Positions 37,475-48,753 are shown, numbered from the stretch's first letter. The stretch is DNA of 64,000 nt from Tilletia caries (GCA_032718865.1 JALUTQ010000020.1:496001-560000); one strand, 5' to 3'. The notes: a model not told the origin generated them from the letters alone. Numbers and translations are program-made.

Positions 37475-38625
37475 ATGCGAGCGATGGCAGCCTTTCTTGC
37501 ACGCGGGACGAGGATCAAACTACAGGATGTTCGATCTGCGCCATGCTGGCTGTGTCGGCGGAGCTTGAGTTCAGGCCTTCCGCAGAATTCGGCCTCGTCC
37601 GGTGGGTCATCTTCTCGATGTGAGTGTCATCGCAAAGAAATTAGAAAAGGTCGTGCTTCCAATGGTATGTGCTGATGCCTAAACCTCCATTTTAAACCAA
37701 CAGACATCGCAAGGCAACAGCGAGATCCAGTGAGCATTTGGATCCCCCAACCTTTGCACGTCACGATGTCTGATCCTTAGACATCCGACTCGGAACTGAC
37801 CAGTACGTCAAACTTCGGCGACAAACCGCGAGTGCAAAGAATGGCGATGACCAGGCACAGGCGGCACTGCCTTCAATTTACGCCTCACGGGCCGCGTACA
37901 AGTTGATTCAACTCGACGATATCCACGGCTTTCTCCGCGGCCATTCCGCCTCCTCCCGGCAAACACCTCGCATCATTGTCGATCTCGGCGCGGCACCCGG
38001 CGGATGGACTCAGGTCGCCGTCGAGCGGAGTCACGCCGGTGCGCCGGCCCCGGATCCCGCGACGAGTGCCAGATCGCGGCGAGCTCACGTGTTTGCGCTT
38101 GACATCCTGCCGATGGATGCTGTGGCAGGAGCGACCGTCATCCAGGGTGACTTCCTCGATGCGCAAGTCCAGGCCGACCTGGAGCGGTCCATCATTGGAG
38201 ACTCGCCAAATCCTTCTACGCCAGGATGTGGTACGGACGACGCGGAAGAGGATCTGTCCGACCTCCTTCTCGACGGCAGTGGCCTCGTGGATGTCGTTCT
38301 CTCCGACATGATGGCGCCCACCACAGGCAACCCCATCTCAGACACCGAAGCCTCTCTCGAGCTTTGCCGATCAGCCATGCTCTTCGCGGCTCGCAACCTA
38401 CGTCGACCTCAACCAACCCCGGCGAAGACGATGTTCGTGTGCAAGTTTTTTGGTAGCCCGGCAGCCGATCAGTTCCGACGCCAGGTTCTGGAGCGAGCTT
38501 TTGAGCGGGTCAAGGTGGAAAAGGGAAGGATTGGGGCCAGTCGGAAGGAAAGCAGGGAGGCTTTTTGGGTCTGTCAGGGCTATCGCGGACCGCAAGCGGT
38601 CGATGTTGATGCAATGTATTCATGA
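37475..38625 (+). CDS. MRM2: Mitochondrial 21S rRNA 2'-O-methyltransferase, FtsJ/RrmJ family
   Basis: It methylates the ribose of a universally conserved uridine in large-subunit rRNA of mitochondria. Exons are 37475-37664, 37704-37729 (26-base microexon) and 37804-38625, giving 345 aa. The junctions create DIARQQRDPYVKLRRQT, followed by YASRAAYKLIQLD with the first catalytic Lys. Then come the SAM-binding IIVDLGAAPGGWTQVA, VVLSDMMAPTTGNP with the catalytic Asp, and MFVCKFFGSP with the second Lys. The N-terminal ~60 residues are basic and Ser-rich, consistent with a mitochondrial presequence. An insert between 38190 and 38260 is Asp/Glu-rich. The start could be 37475 or the in-frame ATG 37484. 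MRM2 is preferred over nuclear SPB1 or TRM7 because of size and leader. Confidence 0.87.
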
Positions 38626-38838
38626 GCATATCAAGCCTCTGCCTCCTGTTTGGTCTGTTCCTTTGTTCTGGATATAGCGTCGAGGACTCGCAAGTCGCAC
38701 GTTCGTGTGAGAGCACGGACTTCAAGATGACATGCTGATAGGAGTTTCGGTGACAAGCTTGATAGCAATCCGACGAACTCGGGAGGGACGGGGGAGCATG
38801 ACTACCAGCAAAGGTCTGATCCACGCTGCAGCTCATCC

Positions 38839-41246
38839 GTGGTGAAAGAAATGAAGGGAGCAGTCCCAGTCATGTTCATCAGCCAGGGCAAAGTCGGTGA
38901 TACTTCCGCCCCATGGCATCCCGCCAACACCAAGCGTCGAACGCACCTCCTCAGCTGGGTAGCTGCCGCAGTCTTCACACTCACGTCCCTCTCCCTTCTC
39001 CTCATCCTGATCGACGTCTTGCCCGCCGAGTCGCAGCCGGCGTTGCTGTCGAACACGCTCTGCTCCGTCACTACGCCTTTTGCCATCGTCTTCGCTAATT
39101 TCACGCCTGTTGGATTTCTGCGGAGCCAGCTTTTCGGACAGCCCATACCGGATCCACGGAGCAACGCAGGACCTGCCTCTCTCTGGTCGGCGAGCGGAAT
39201 TGGGTGCCATTCGCCCCTCGGAAAGACGCAGCGTCGCACCCTGTGGCGTCTTCCCGAAGAGCGTCTTCGTGATGCCGATCATCATCTGCCGGATCTGCTC
39301 ACAGCGACCCTCGACCAGCTTCAACAAGGTCTAGACCAAGGACATTTCACCAGCGTTCATCTCGTCAAGGTGAGTGAAGAATAGGTCCTTTTCTTGCGAT
39401 GTAGTGCTGGACTGATCCGATACTTCTTTTTTAGGCGTACCTTGCCCGCATCGATGAGGTCAATCGCCAAGGTCCTGAGCTCAATGCTGTCATTGAAACA
39501 GCGCCTCGCGATTACCTGCTCGCTGAAGCAGCCCGTCGCGACGACGAGCGTGCCCGCGGACTCAAACGTGGCTATCTTCACGGCATTCCGATTCTGGTCA
39601 AGGTAAGTCTGCCAGAACAAAAAAAGAGGCATCGTCGGGCGAGACCGCACGGCTGAATGGTGTATCCTCGCAAACTCTTCAGGACAACTTTGCTACGAAT
39701 GCCAGCATGTTCATGAACACGACTGCGGGCTCGTATGCCCTGCTTGGAGCGATCTCGCCCCGAAATGCCCGCATCATCACAGATGCCGTCGATCGCGGTG
39801 GCGCCATTATACTGGGCAAGACCAACATGTCCGTCTGGGCGCAGTTCCATGGCTTCATGGACGCGCAGGGGTGGAGCCCCAGAGGTGGATACACGACGAG
39901 CGCCTACTATCCCGGTGGAAATACGTGCGGGTCCAGCTCCGGGAGTGCTGTGGCTGCTTCGATCGGGTTAGCGGGAGCGACACTCGGCACGGAAACAGAT
40001 GGAAGCATCGTCTGTCCTGCCTCTTCCAATGCTCTCGTCGGTTTCAAGCCCACTGTCGGCCTGGTCAGTCGGGCAGGCGCGATTCCGGTATCGTCTACTC
40101 AAGACTCTCCAGGACCTATTGTGCAGACCGTCGCCGATGCAGCGCGTGTGCTGACCGATGTGGCGACCTTAGGCGGCTATGATGGTCGGGACGAAGCCAC
40201 GAGACACCGACCAAGGCACGCGCGCCGTGGAGTCGACTATGTGCATGCGATCCAGCGCCGGGGAGGCATCCGCGCGCTGCAAGGTGTGCGTATCGGCGTT
40301 CTGGCAGACGAATACCTCAACGCGACGCTAGGCGAGTTTGACCCGGCCGTCCTGCCCCTGTACCAAGCTGCGATCCAGACCCTTCGCCAAGCCGGGGCCG
40401 TGATAGTCGACGCGGTGATACCTACCACGACGGACTGGTTCAAGCTGGCGGACGACGCGGAGCATGCCGTGGCTGCGACCGAGTTCAAGGTCGGGCTGAA
40501 CGCGTACCTGGCCGAGCTTGAGCACATCCCAAGTGCAGTCTTCGACATGGCGGGACTCGTCTACTTTGAGGCCGTGAGCAATTCGAAGCTCGAGCGGGGC
40601 AATCGGACAGAGCAAGGCCGCATCGATTTGGGCCACCAGGAGGGAGCGCTCCAGACGCGTATGTGGGCTCCTGGACAGGTGGGGACCAAGTTGAACGAGA
40701 CGTACGAGCGGGGCTTGAACACGACGCGGATGCTGTCGAGTGGGATTGACGCGGCGCTGCGAGAGCATCACGTTCAGGCGCTCGTCGCCCCGACGGATAC
40801 GTTCTTCCTCAGTTTGGCGGCCGTCGGACGTCACCCTGCCGTGTCGGTACCAATGGTGAGCATGATGGTGAACTGCGAAATGAGTCAAGATGGACGCGAC
40901 GCTCACGCTGTTCGAGCATTCGCTGCTTTCTTTCTGCAGGGATTCATGGCCGAGAACACGACGAGCCAGGAGGGTGTCTTTCCACCGTGGTATGTGCCAC
41001 AGATCAGTACACAATGGTGACCCCTCGTGGAACATGGCTTGAAGCTGACATTGCTCTCACATACAACTTTGCTGCAGGCCATTCCCACACGCGCCTGCCG
41101 GTCTCTGCTTCGTCGCAGAGCATTGGGCAGAAGAGAAGCTGTTGGCGTTCGCGTATGCGTTCGAGCACGCTACGGGTCACATTCGGCGAGCGCGCAAACC
41201 CTTTGATGCTGCCATTCCCAAGACGCAGCTCCGCGACGTGATGTGA
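38839..41246 (+). CDS. Membrane-anchored amidase-signature hydrolase
   Basis: Amidase-signature enzymes hydrolyse carboxamides with a Ser-cisSer-Lys triad. Exons are 38839-39369, 39435-39602, 39683-40855, 40940-40989 and 41078-41246, giving 696 aa. One N-terminal membrane segment (LLSWVAAAVFTLTSLSLLL, ~residues 38-62) anchors the protein. The catalytic Lys is in GIPILVKDN across an exon junction, the cis-Ser is in NTCGSSSGSA, and the nucleophile Ser is in GTETDGSIVCPA. The last two exons restore the usual end: WPFPHAPAGLCFVAEHW, then EKLLAFAYAFEHATG. Without those two introns the frame stops early at 41020. ATG 38851 is an alternative start. The substrate cannot be read from sequence; fungal relatives include fatty-acid-amide and general amidases. 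Confidence 0.85.
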
Positions 41247-42085
41247 GAGCTTTCGTTCTCGACACTCTTTCGACCTTCCCGGCTTCTCCATTTTTACGAC
41301 ATAGATCATCTCGCAACCTGTACACCACTCTTCGCCTCTTCCAGTGGGCAAGCCAACATCACGACAGCTCCGCTTCCTCAATACATAGACCGACGATTCA
41401 TCAAGTAGCCATTCCTGAAGGCGATCGATTGAGTTGATGGAGAGAGAAAAAGGAGAATACAGTCAAGGATTGAGTGTCAGCAGCACAAAGTCAGCGATGA
41501 GAGGGACCTGAGGAGCGGTTTCCCGCAACCTCGAGTCCTTGCCGACATGCTCCAGAGAGATTGCTCCCCCCAGGCACTTGAGAACAAGGTCGTCGTCCGC
41601 CCGGCTTAATCGGCATGCTCGGGAAATGGAGAAGGAGAAGAGCAGAGGAAGAGTAAACTCCCTTGCTCTCCTCCTTTCCCAGGATTATCCAACTTCTGCT
41701 CTTTCCCTCCTGTGAACCTGCTACCGGAACGTGCTTCGAGCGACTTGAATCCAGTTGACACGCTTTGAAAGACGCATCTGGGCGGAGGGACGTTATGTAT
41801 GGTCGAGAACAAGAAAGGGGAGAACAAGGAAAACTTTCTTTCCTCCCGTCACGTCAAATGTCAAAAGATGATCCATTTTGGATCGACAATGCGCTTCTCT
41901 GTCTTACGGCCGAGATCAGGAAACTAAGCTCGGTGTCCCAACAGCTTGACCCCACAAACAAGCCACTACTCTACTGAGCGAGCCGGTGAGGATTCATGGG
42001 CACCTTGACCTTACAGCCTCTGTGATATCGTCTACTGTCACCGCCACCACCGCCGACCACCCTGCGCGCCTCGCCCTACCCGAGA
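41247..42085. other. Intergenic region amidase/PPCS
   Basis: No gene recognised. Contains the amidase 3' flank and the promoter of the phosphopantothenate-cysteine ligase gene. Confidence 0.5.
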
Positions 42086-43582
42086 ATGTCATCAAATTTC
42101 TCCGCCCAAGAGTTTTTCGAGACGCAGCGCGCGCCTTCAAATCTCGACCAGATCCGCGCTCAGGCCAACGAGTTCGTCCAGAGGCACAAGAGCGAAGGCA
42201 GGAATGTCGTCCTCGTCACGGTGAGTATCTAACTGGGCAATGTGCACTATCAAGCTCTTTATGACTGACTGTGCCTCTTTCGCATTCTTCCCTTCTGCGC
42301 ATCGCTTTGCGCAAAACAGAGCGGCGGCACTACGGTCCCCTTGGAGCAGAATGTGTGAGATGCTTTGAATGTGAATGGAACCGACGTCTGGCTAAATATT
42401 GATGTATTTCTGGGTACAGCGTGCGCTTCCTTGACAATTTCTCGGCAGGAACTCGAGGCGCGACGTCCGCCGAATACTTTCTTTCCTCGGGCTATGCGGT
42501 CATCTTTATGCACCGCCAGCACAGTCTCTCGCCCTTCACAAGACACTACAGTCATACGACCAACCCGTTTCTCGACCTTCTTTCCGATCCGGACTCTGCT
42601 GACGTGAATGGCAGCGGCAGCGTCGGCTCAATCGCTTCGCACTCTGCGAATTCAGAGGACGAAAAGATTTTCGTGCAACCCGAACATACCGCCGAGTTGC
42701 GACCTATCCTCAGAGCCTATCACCGTGCAAACCGTGCAGGCACGCTGCTACGGCTCTCCTTCGTTACGGTCAATGACTATCTTTTCATGCTTCGGGAAAT
42801 GAGTCAGGCCATGCAACCTCTAAGCAGGAACGGAATGTACTACCTTGCCGCGGCCGTCAGCGACTTCTTTGTCCCTTCGACAAAAGTTGTGAGTTTGTGA
42901 CACACGCCCCTCTGCACTGTTCTTCTTTTCAATGCGCATCGGTCATCTGACAGTCTCGCTCTTTCGTGTTCTTTCTTGCAGCCTAAGCACAAGATCCAGT
43001 CAGGCAAAGGCTCACTGCTGATCGAAATGGACCAAGTCCCTAAAGTCTTGAAACCAATGGTACAAGACTGGGCACCTGAAGGATTTATCGTCAGCTTTAA
43101 GGTGAGGGCTCACTCAGACACCAGAGGGTTGATTCCTGAGTTCAGGAGCGCTGTTTTGACAGCCTGTCTGAACCATTCTATCTATCCTACAGTTGGAGAC
43201 CGACTCATCTCTGCTCATTCCAAAAGCACGGGCCGCATTGGAACGATATGGCCATCAAGTTGTGATCGGAAACGACCTCCACCGGCGCAAATTTGAAGTG
43301 GTCTTTATTCAGCGCACGGCACGGTCACGGATCAACCCTTCAAACGGAGAAAGCGACGGGGCGGCTCCTTCAACATCGCCGACGACGTCACTACCAACAC
43401 CCTCAAGCAGTAGTGCTTTCCAATTCACAGAACAGTGGCTTCGGGTTCCGGAGACACCAACACCCTCTTCATCTGCCGCGTCGCACTCTGGAGAGCGGGA
43501 GATCGAGGAGGACATTGTGCGCGAGCTCTGCTCGAAGCATGCAGCGTGGATCAATCAAGCAGCCAATCCATCGAAGATGTAA
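42086..43582 (+). CDS. CAB2: Phosphopantothenate-cysteine ligase
   Basis: This enzyme catalyses the second step of coenzyme A synthesis, joining cysteine to 4'-phosphopantothenate. Exons are 42086-42220, 42320-42354 (35 bases), 42420-42888, 42982-43101 and 43193-43582, giving 382 aa. Eukaryotic PPCS landmarks: [20 protein letters not shown] spans two junctions, then [41 protein letters not shown], and FIVSFKLETD across the last intron. Near the end [20 protein letters not shown] precedes a Ser/Thr/Pro-rich insertion (43330-43480) absent from most homologues. It converges with HUB1, 68 bases apart. Confidence 0.93.
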
Positions 43583-43650
43583 ACACAAATTCATGATCAG
43601 TCTACACTTGCACAGGGTCGAGTCTGGTTGGGGCTGTAGCTTGAAGCGGT

Positions 43651-44185
43651 TCAGTACATTTCAAGACTCGCGCCGTCGTGGATCTCATCTGTTGCCGGTC
43701 GCAAATGGGGACGAGATAGGGTCAGATCAGTTCGATCTTGCACGCTGTGAGCGACAGTGGAAGGTGTAGCGGCCAGAGAGGGAGTAAGAGGGGGTGCCGC
43801 TGGCGGGTGCAGAACTCACAGTCACCAAGGGTGATATGGTCCTTGAAGACGGTATGCCACTTCTTCAGCTGGATCTGTACGTAGGAGAAAGGGGGCCGGA
43901 GAGGCAGGAAGATAAATTACGGTCAGTAAGCAAGAGCTTGAAGCGCACCGAGCTTCGCTAGATACTCACCTTCTCTGGCGTCGTACCCGTCTGCGCCGCA
44001 ATGAGCTTCTTTAGGTCTCCCACGGTGTCGTTCGGACTGCACTTGACGCGCACTGTGACGCTCAGGGGAAGGAAGAAGGGGAAGAAACATGAGCATGCTT
44101 CAGGGACGCGCGCACACATACGAATTCATGATAACTCACCTTTCCGCCCGAGGCGGTCGTTGGCAATGACCTCAATCAGAGGCAT
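43651..44185 (-). CDS. HUB1: Ubiquitin-like splicing modifier HUB1/UBL5
   Basis: HUB1 binds spliceosomal Snu66 non-covalently and modulates splice-site use. Four exons, 44185-44140, 44052-43970, 43874-43820 and 43688-43651, give 73 aa, the same length as the yeast protein. The reading is [73 protein letters not shown]. The paired aromatic residues that end many homologues (YY) are reduced to MY here. Each exon is too short to stand out as an ORF; the gene is visible only after splicing. The start is about 130 bases from the tRNA-Tyr gene, on the opposite strand. Confidence 0.95.
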
Positions 44186-44316
44186 CGTGCTTCGCAAGTG
44201 TTCCAAGAGGTGGTTGCGAGGATGTTGGAGTCCGCAGCTGCTTGGTGAGGTCGGGATGTGGGCTGCAGATACGTGGTTGGTTTATATATTATAATAGACC
44301 AAAAACAGAGTATCTT

Positions 44317-44413
44317 CCCTTGATAGCTCAGTTGGTAGAGCGGTAGACTGTAATTGGATAATAATCTCGCAGCACCCATCTATAGGTCGCTGGTTCGACT
44401 CCGGCTCGAGGGA
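44317..44413 (+). tRNA. tRNA-Tyr (GTA) with intron, copy 1
   Basis: The acceptor stem CCCTTGA pairs with TCGAGGG (one G-T pair), followed by discriminator A. Box A is TAGCTCAGTTGG and box B GGTTCGACTCC. The anticodon GTA is at 44350-44352. A ~24-base intron (44354-44377) follows the base 3' of the anticodon, as usual for eukaryotic tRNA-Tyr. An AT-rich TATA-like stretch lies just upstream and a T run (pol III terminator) just downstream. It is identical to the copy at 46903. Confidence 0.95.
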
Positions 44414-44678
44414 TTCTTTTTGCTTTGATTTTTGTGCCTTTTCCTTACATTTTATCCCACTCGATGTCACCTTGCGACTCTCGACAGCCAGCCTGAGGTC
44501 ACGAACGAGGACGCTCGTACAGCATTGAGCATGCTCTGTGTGCACGACGGTGAAGAGTGGATTGTGTTCTGATCGTTGGTCAACATGGGGCAAAGGCCTG
44601 GCAAATTCCACCCCACTTGGATTTCGGAATCTTCCACACCTCGCCTTGCACACGACATCGGCAGCAGCAGCAGCAGGA

Positions 44679-46803
44679 ATGACAACGACGATGGCAGCGG
44701 CGAACGCAAAGATGTGAGTGATTGGAACGAGCGCGCTCTCAGTTCGACGCTGACTCTCTCTGCTCTGTCCATCCCAGACTCGTTGTCGGACCGCCGTCTG
44801 GCCAGATCAAGACGCTGATCTCCAAGACGAACGCGATCAATGCCAAACACAGGCCCTTCGACGCCCTCTTCGTCCTCGGCGACCTCTTCGCTCCGTCCCC
44901 TACTCCCAATGACGGCAGCGAGGATAGTAGTGACGACGAAGTAGCGCAGCTGCTCAACAGATCCCTGTCCTGCACCATCCCAACCTACTTCGCCCTCGGC
45001 ACAGCTCCCTTCCCAGCACAGGTCCAGCGCAAGATCGACGAAGGCGACCCGTCACTCCAGCCCATACCGATTGTCCATAACCTCAGCTACCTCGGTCATG
45101 CTGGGATCTTGCCCATTCCCACGTCCACGGGGCCGACACTCAACCTCGCCTTTGTAGGTGGCCAGTGGGATCCCGTTGCATGGAGAGCGGCGCCGCTTCA
45201 CAACAGTATCAGCGCGGATCAGCCAGCAGCAGTGACCACGGAAGAAGGACAGGGCGCCAGCACAGAGAAGAAGTTCGGCCCACAGCACATCACCCCGCAG
45301 CTCATCCACGACCTCCTCACCCACCCCGCCCTCACGCTCTCCAAACAGCCCAAACGAAAGGTCAAGCCAAGAAGACCACAGGAGCAGCAATTCAAAGCAG
45401 AGCATGAGGAGGAAGAATTCGAAGCGCCCACGACACTCGCCCAAGCTCGCGCCCAGCAAGCTGCCAAACTCGCAGCCCTCACCCGCAGCCCTCACTCGCG
45501 GCGTGACATCCTCCCTCCCACCCCCTCCCGCCGGACTGGTGGTGGAAGAGGCAGAAGAGGACGACGATGCAAAAGATGACAAGGACGAAGAAGGAGGCGA
45601 GGGGAAAATCAGACCGCCCTCCATCGACCTCCTGCTGCTTCCTTACTTCCCCTCTGGCATCCTTAACACACCTCCCACCTCTTCTAATACAACAAGGGAG
45701 GGTCACAAGGGTAAACGCAAAGCTCCAGCTGCGGTAGCTGCTGTACCGCTCGATCCGGCTAGCTTCCCACACGAATCTATGCCGCGATGGGGCGCACCGC
45801 CCCTGGCCAATCTGCTCGCTCGCGCTCGACCGCGGTACGTCTTCGCCCTCGGTCCTTCTTCATCTTCGGCCTCAGATGGGATTCAAGAACTGCCAGTAGG
45901 GTCCGAAGTCAGGTCATACGGGACGTTTTATGAGCGTCCGCCCTATCTGAACCCTCCCTCGACCCGGAATAGTGGGAAGGGAGAACCTGCCCCGGCATCA
46001 ACGTCGACGGGGACGCCGGCGGTGACGAGGTTCGTGAGCTTGGCGAACTTGGGCAATCAGAAGAAGGTCCGCTGGTTCATGGCGCTCAACTTGCCTGTGC
46101 CTTCCATCTCGGGCGGACAAATCCCCGCGCAACCCGTACCGCCGAATACGACCCCAAGTCTGTACGGGATGCTCGGCTTTCAGCGCGTCGCTCCTTCTCC
46201 TGCTGGGCCGGGGGGGAAAGAGCATACATCGGCTTCGGGGAGGAAGGCGTTGCCGAGCCAGGAAGAGAGCATGCCGAATTTCCGATTTGCTGTGTCGACG
46301 GGGAGGAAGGGAGGGAGTGGGGCTGGGGCTGGGATTCCGCCGAGGGGGTATACGTGTCGCTTGTGCTCCCAACCGGGACATTATATCCAGGACTGCCAGT
46401 TGGCTTCGGGTAGCAAGCCAGCTGGCACGGAAACAGGGGCAGCAGGGGGAGATGGACAGGAGAGTGGGAGGGGGAATACGCTCCTCCCTCCGGTCGGGTA
46501 TGAATGTAGGATCTGTCTCGCGCCTACGCATCTCGTCCAACGCTGTCCCTTCTCCACCTCCGCATCGAACGATCACTCAGCAAAGAAGAGAGCCCGGCAC
46601 GCGACCGGCGAGACGAAGCCAATTGCGATCCCTGTGGGCCCGCAGGACTGCTGGTTCTGCCTCTCGAATCCGGCGTGTGCTAAGCATCTGATTGTGGGGA
46701 TTGGGAAGGAGTGCTATGTTGCTTTGCCGAAGGGGTAGCTTGTGAAGGGTGTTGAAGACGGTGTGGGTAAGGGTGTTCCTGGTGGGGGGCATGTTTTGAT
46801 TGT
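44679..46803 (+). pseudogene. DRN1: CWF19-like (DRN1/CWF19L1) gene, frameshifted, nonsense-mutated and 3'-truncated
   Basis: CWF19L1/Drn1 proteins act in lariat debranching and spliceosome recycling. Exon 1 (44679-44713) joins exon 2 at 44778 to give the metallophosphatase-like KILVVGPPSGQIKTL, FDALFVLGDLF and a GGQWD segment. The Asp/Glu-rich linker changes frame at a 13-base tandem duplication (45472-45484 and 45485-45497); removing one copy keeps a single frame. The second frame carries TRFVSLANLGNQKKVRWFMA, two CCHC knuckles (CRLCSQPGHYIQDC, CRICLAPTHLVQRC) and CWFCLSNPACAKHLIVGIG. After ALPKG comes TAG (46736-46738), yet the same frame continues to GGGHVLIV and a donor at 46804. The next AG leads to an immediate stop, then the tRNA. 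The rest of the CwfJ C-terminal domains is missing. An unrecognised intron could instead explain the first frame change. Confidence 0.8.
45472..45497 (+). repeat. 13-base tandem duplication causing the CWF19-like frameshift
   Basis: Two adjacent 13-base units, GCAGCCCTCACCC and GCAGCCCTCACTC, differ by one base. One unit removed restores a continuous frame across the linker. Confidence 0.75.
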
Positions 46804-46902
46804 GTGAGTTTCTCCATCCCTCTCTCTCGCTCTTGTATTTTGGGACACAGGCGGAACTGACATTCTCTGATATATTTTAATAGGCGAATGTCAGCGTAAT
46901 CT

Positions 46903-46999
46903 CCCTTGATAGCTCAGTTGGTAGAGCGGTAGACTGTAATTGGATAATAATCTCGCAGCACCCATCTATAGGTCGCTGGTTCGACTCCGGCTCGAGGGA
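46903..46999 (+). tRNA. tRNA-Tyr (GTA) with intron, copy 2
   Basis: Base-for-base the same 97-base gene as at 44317, including the intron, with a related AT-rich 5' flank (ATATTTTAATAG against ATATTATAATAG) and a 3' T run. It starts about 50 bases after the last acceptor-like signal of the broken CWF19-like gene. Confidence 0.95.
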
Positions 47000-47049
47000 T
47001 TCTTTTGCTCCAATTTTTGACCACGATTTCTGCCCCTGTATTTCCCCCT

Positions 47050-47097
47050 TTTTTCGTTCTTTCTTTCTTTCTTTCTTCTTTTTTTTTTTTTTTTTTG
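47050..47097. repeat. TTTC microsatellite and poly-T run
   Basis: Several TTTC units followed by about 20 T. Confidence 0.9.
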
Positions 47098-47217
47098 GAT
47101 TGGTGACCGAATCCGCAATTGTGGTCTCAGCTAAATGGCACTCATACCAATTACCAGGATCATGCTGCATGTTGTTGATTTCGGGTAATGGGCGGGTAAC
47201 GGGTGGGTAGGATCGGG

Positions 47218-47967
47218 CAAGGCTCGGACAGTTACTTACAGTTGTCCATTTTGGGTATACAGTACAGTACAGTTACAGTTATAACTTACCGCCAGCGCCT
47301 ACAGTACAGTTACAGTTACAATTAAGTTACTTTAAGTTACTACAGTTACTGTATTTTTTTGCCGCGCACGGACCTCCAACCTCAGTGTAAGTCACTGCTT
47401 AAGTCACTGTAGCAGTAACTAACAATTACTGTAGACAAAGTCTCAAAGTAACTGTAACTTAAAAACTTTTTAAGTCACATAACGGTAACTTAAAAACTTT
47501 TTAAGTCACATAACGAAACTTGAAAAGTGTTTTAAGTCACAGTTTTGCCCTTCAAAATTGTCACCTAACAGTCCTCGAAAGTGACTGCAACTGTAACTCG
47601 ATTTCCGGGTAAATGTTTTCGCCAAGGAAATGAGATTTGACTTAAGTAGGTGTGATTGTGTGAAGTAACTGTAAGTAACTGTACGCGGCTGTCAGTGGCT
47701 GTAAGTGCTTTCTCAAACTGAAAGTGGCTGCCAGTAGTTTTGTTCAACTTAAACAGTGATGTATAGTCATAGTAAGTTTGAACAGTTTGGGGCCCGAAAA
47801 AAATTCCAACTTAATCAACTGTTAAGTTGACTGTACCCGGGCCCTACAGTTACAGTCAACTTAATTTTTTTTCGGCTCCGCCGCGTACAGTACAGTTACA
47901 GTTATGACTTATTAAGTCAACTTACCTACAGTTACAGTGGGCACAGTTATACAGTCGCCGGGCTTTG
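47218..47967. mobile_element. 750-base non-autonomous element rich in ACAGTTAC / TTAAGTCAC words, with 8-base target duplication
   Basis: The ends are CAAGGCTCGG and the inverse of CAAAGCCCGG (8 of 10 matching). Immediately outside lie perfect direct copies of GGATCGGG (47210-47217 and 47968-47975). The interior is packed with ACAGTTAC, GTAACTGTA, TTAAGTCAC and their complements. There is no coding frame. An 8-base duplication with short TIRs fits hAT-superfamily MITEs; superfamily assignment is inference. Confidence 0.65.
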
Positions 47968-48169
47968 GGATCGGGTAACGTGGCAAGTTTCGGGTTACCA
48001 TACTCAATACTGAAGCAGTACCAAATATCAATGTGTATCGTGTATGTGAGTATGTGACCTCCACAGCCCACTTCAGACCCCATTTCCCGCGCTACAAGGA
48101 GAGAAACACGTGGCACAGTAGTCACGCGATAGGCGCGTTCAGCTGCCGTCAAGGCGACGATAGTTCCTG

Positions 48170-48310
48170 AGTGTCCAGAGTGGTAACCATGCTGTCTTTC
48201 TTGTCTCAGTGATGATCAGCTGCAGACAGGAACTCAGTCTGACCAGCTGTTGCTGCGCAGAGATTTAAGCGAACTACCAGGGTTCGAGCCCTGGCAAGGC
48301 TGCAACACTT
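48170..48310 (+). other. Possible tRNA-related (SINE-like) sequence
   Basis: GTTCGAGCC (48282-48290) fits the pol III B-box core and sits in a CCAGGG/CCCTGG stem. GTGTCCAGAGTGGT (~48171) resembles the A box of class II tRNAs. No full cloverleaf can be drawn, and the loop is one base short for a tRNA T-arm. Confidence 0.25.
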
Positions 48311-48753
48311 CGGTGGGCCGCCAGGCAGTAGAGCCTTTATTAAATTGAATTTAGATGCGCAGCAGCAGCCGGCTTAGTAAGTGGGGGTCCCGGAGGGGGG
48401 TTGCCCGTGTTCCCTCAATGATGGCGCCCCTTAACTCTGAAAGGTGGGATCTGCGCCTGCGGCGGATCCCCAAGCGGGGTTTTTGCCACTCTTGCGTTAG
48501 GTGACACCTCCTATGTATATGTTTTTGGCTGGAACTGAGAACAACACTCAGCCGATTTTCACCGAGCTCATCCGAAAATTACCGAGCGTTCAAAAGACCA
48601 ATACTCAGAAGAACAACACTTCGATCTCAGAGCAACATAGAGGGAGACAGGGCGATATGAGTGATAGAATTGCATGGGACTGCTCAGGTTAAGGAAAAGA
48701 CATGGAAGAGGAAACAGAAGTCATGCTACTCGTCCTCGCACAGGTGTTACAAT

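Noticed and set aside
36754..37500. Overlapping short ORFs between HSP12 and MRM2
   Set aside because: No domain, no consistent frame, no splice-linked partners.
44315..44415. Antisense ORF segments over both tRNA genes (SLEPESNQRPIDG...)
   Set aside because: They are the complement of the tRNA-Tyr genes, which explains their duplication.
47050..47097. Poly-T run as a retroposon poly-A tail
   Set aside because: It is part of a TTTC microsatellite and no target duplication or LINE/SINE body adjoins it.
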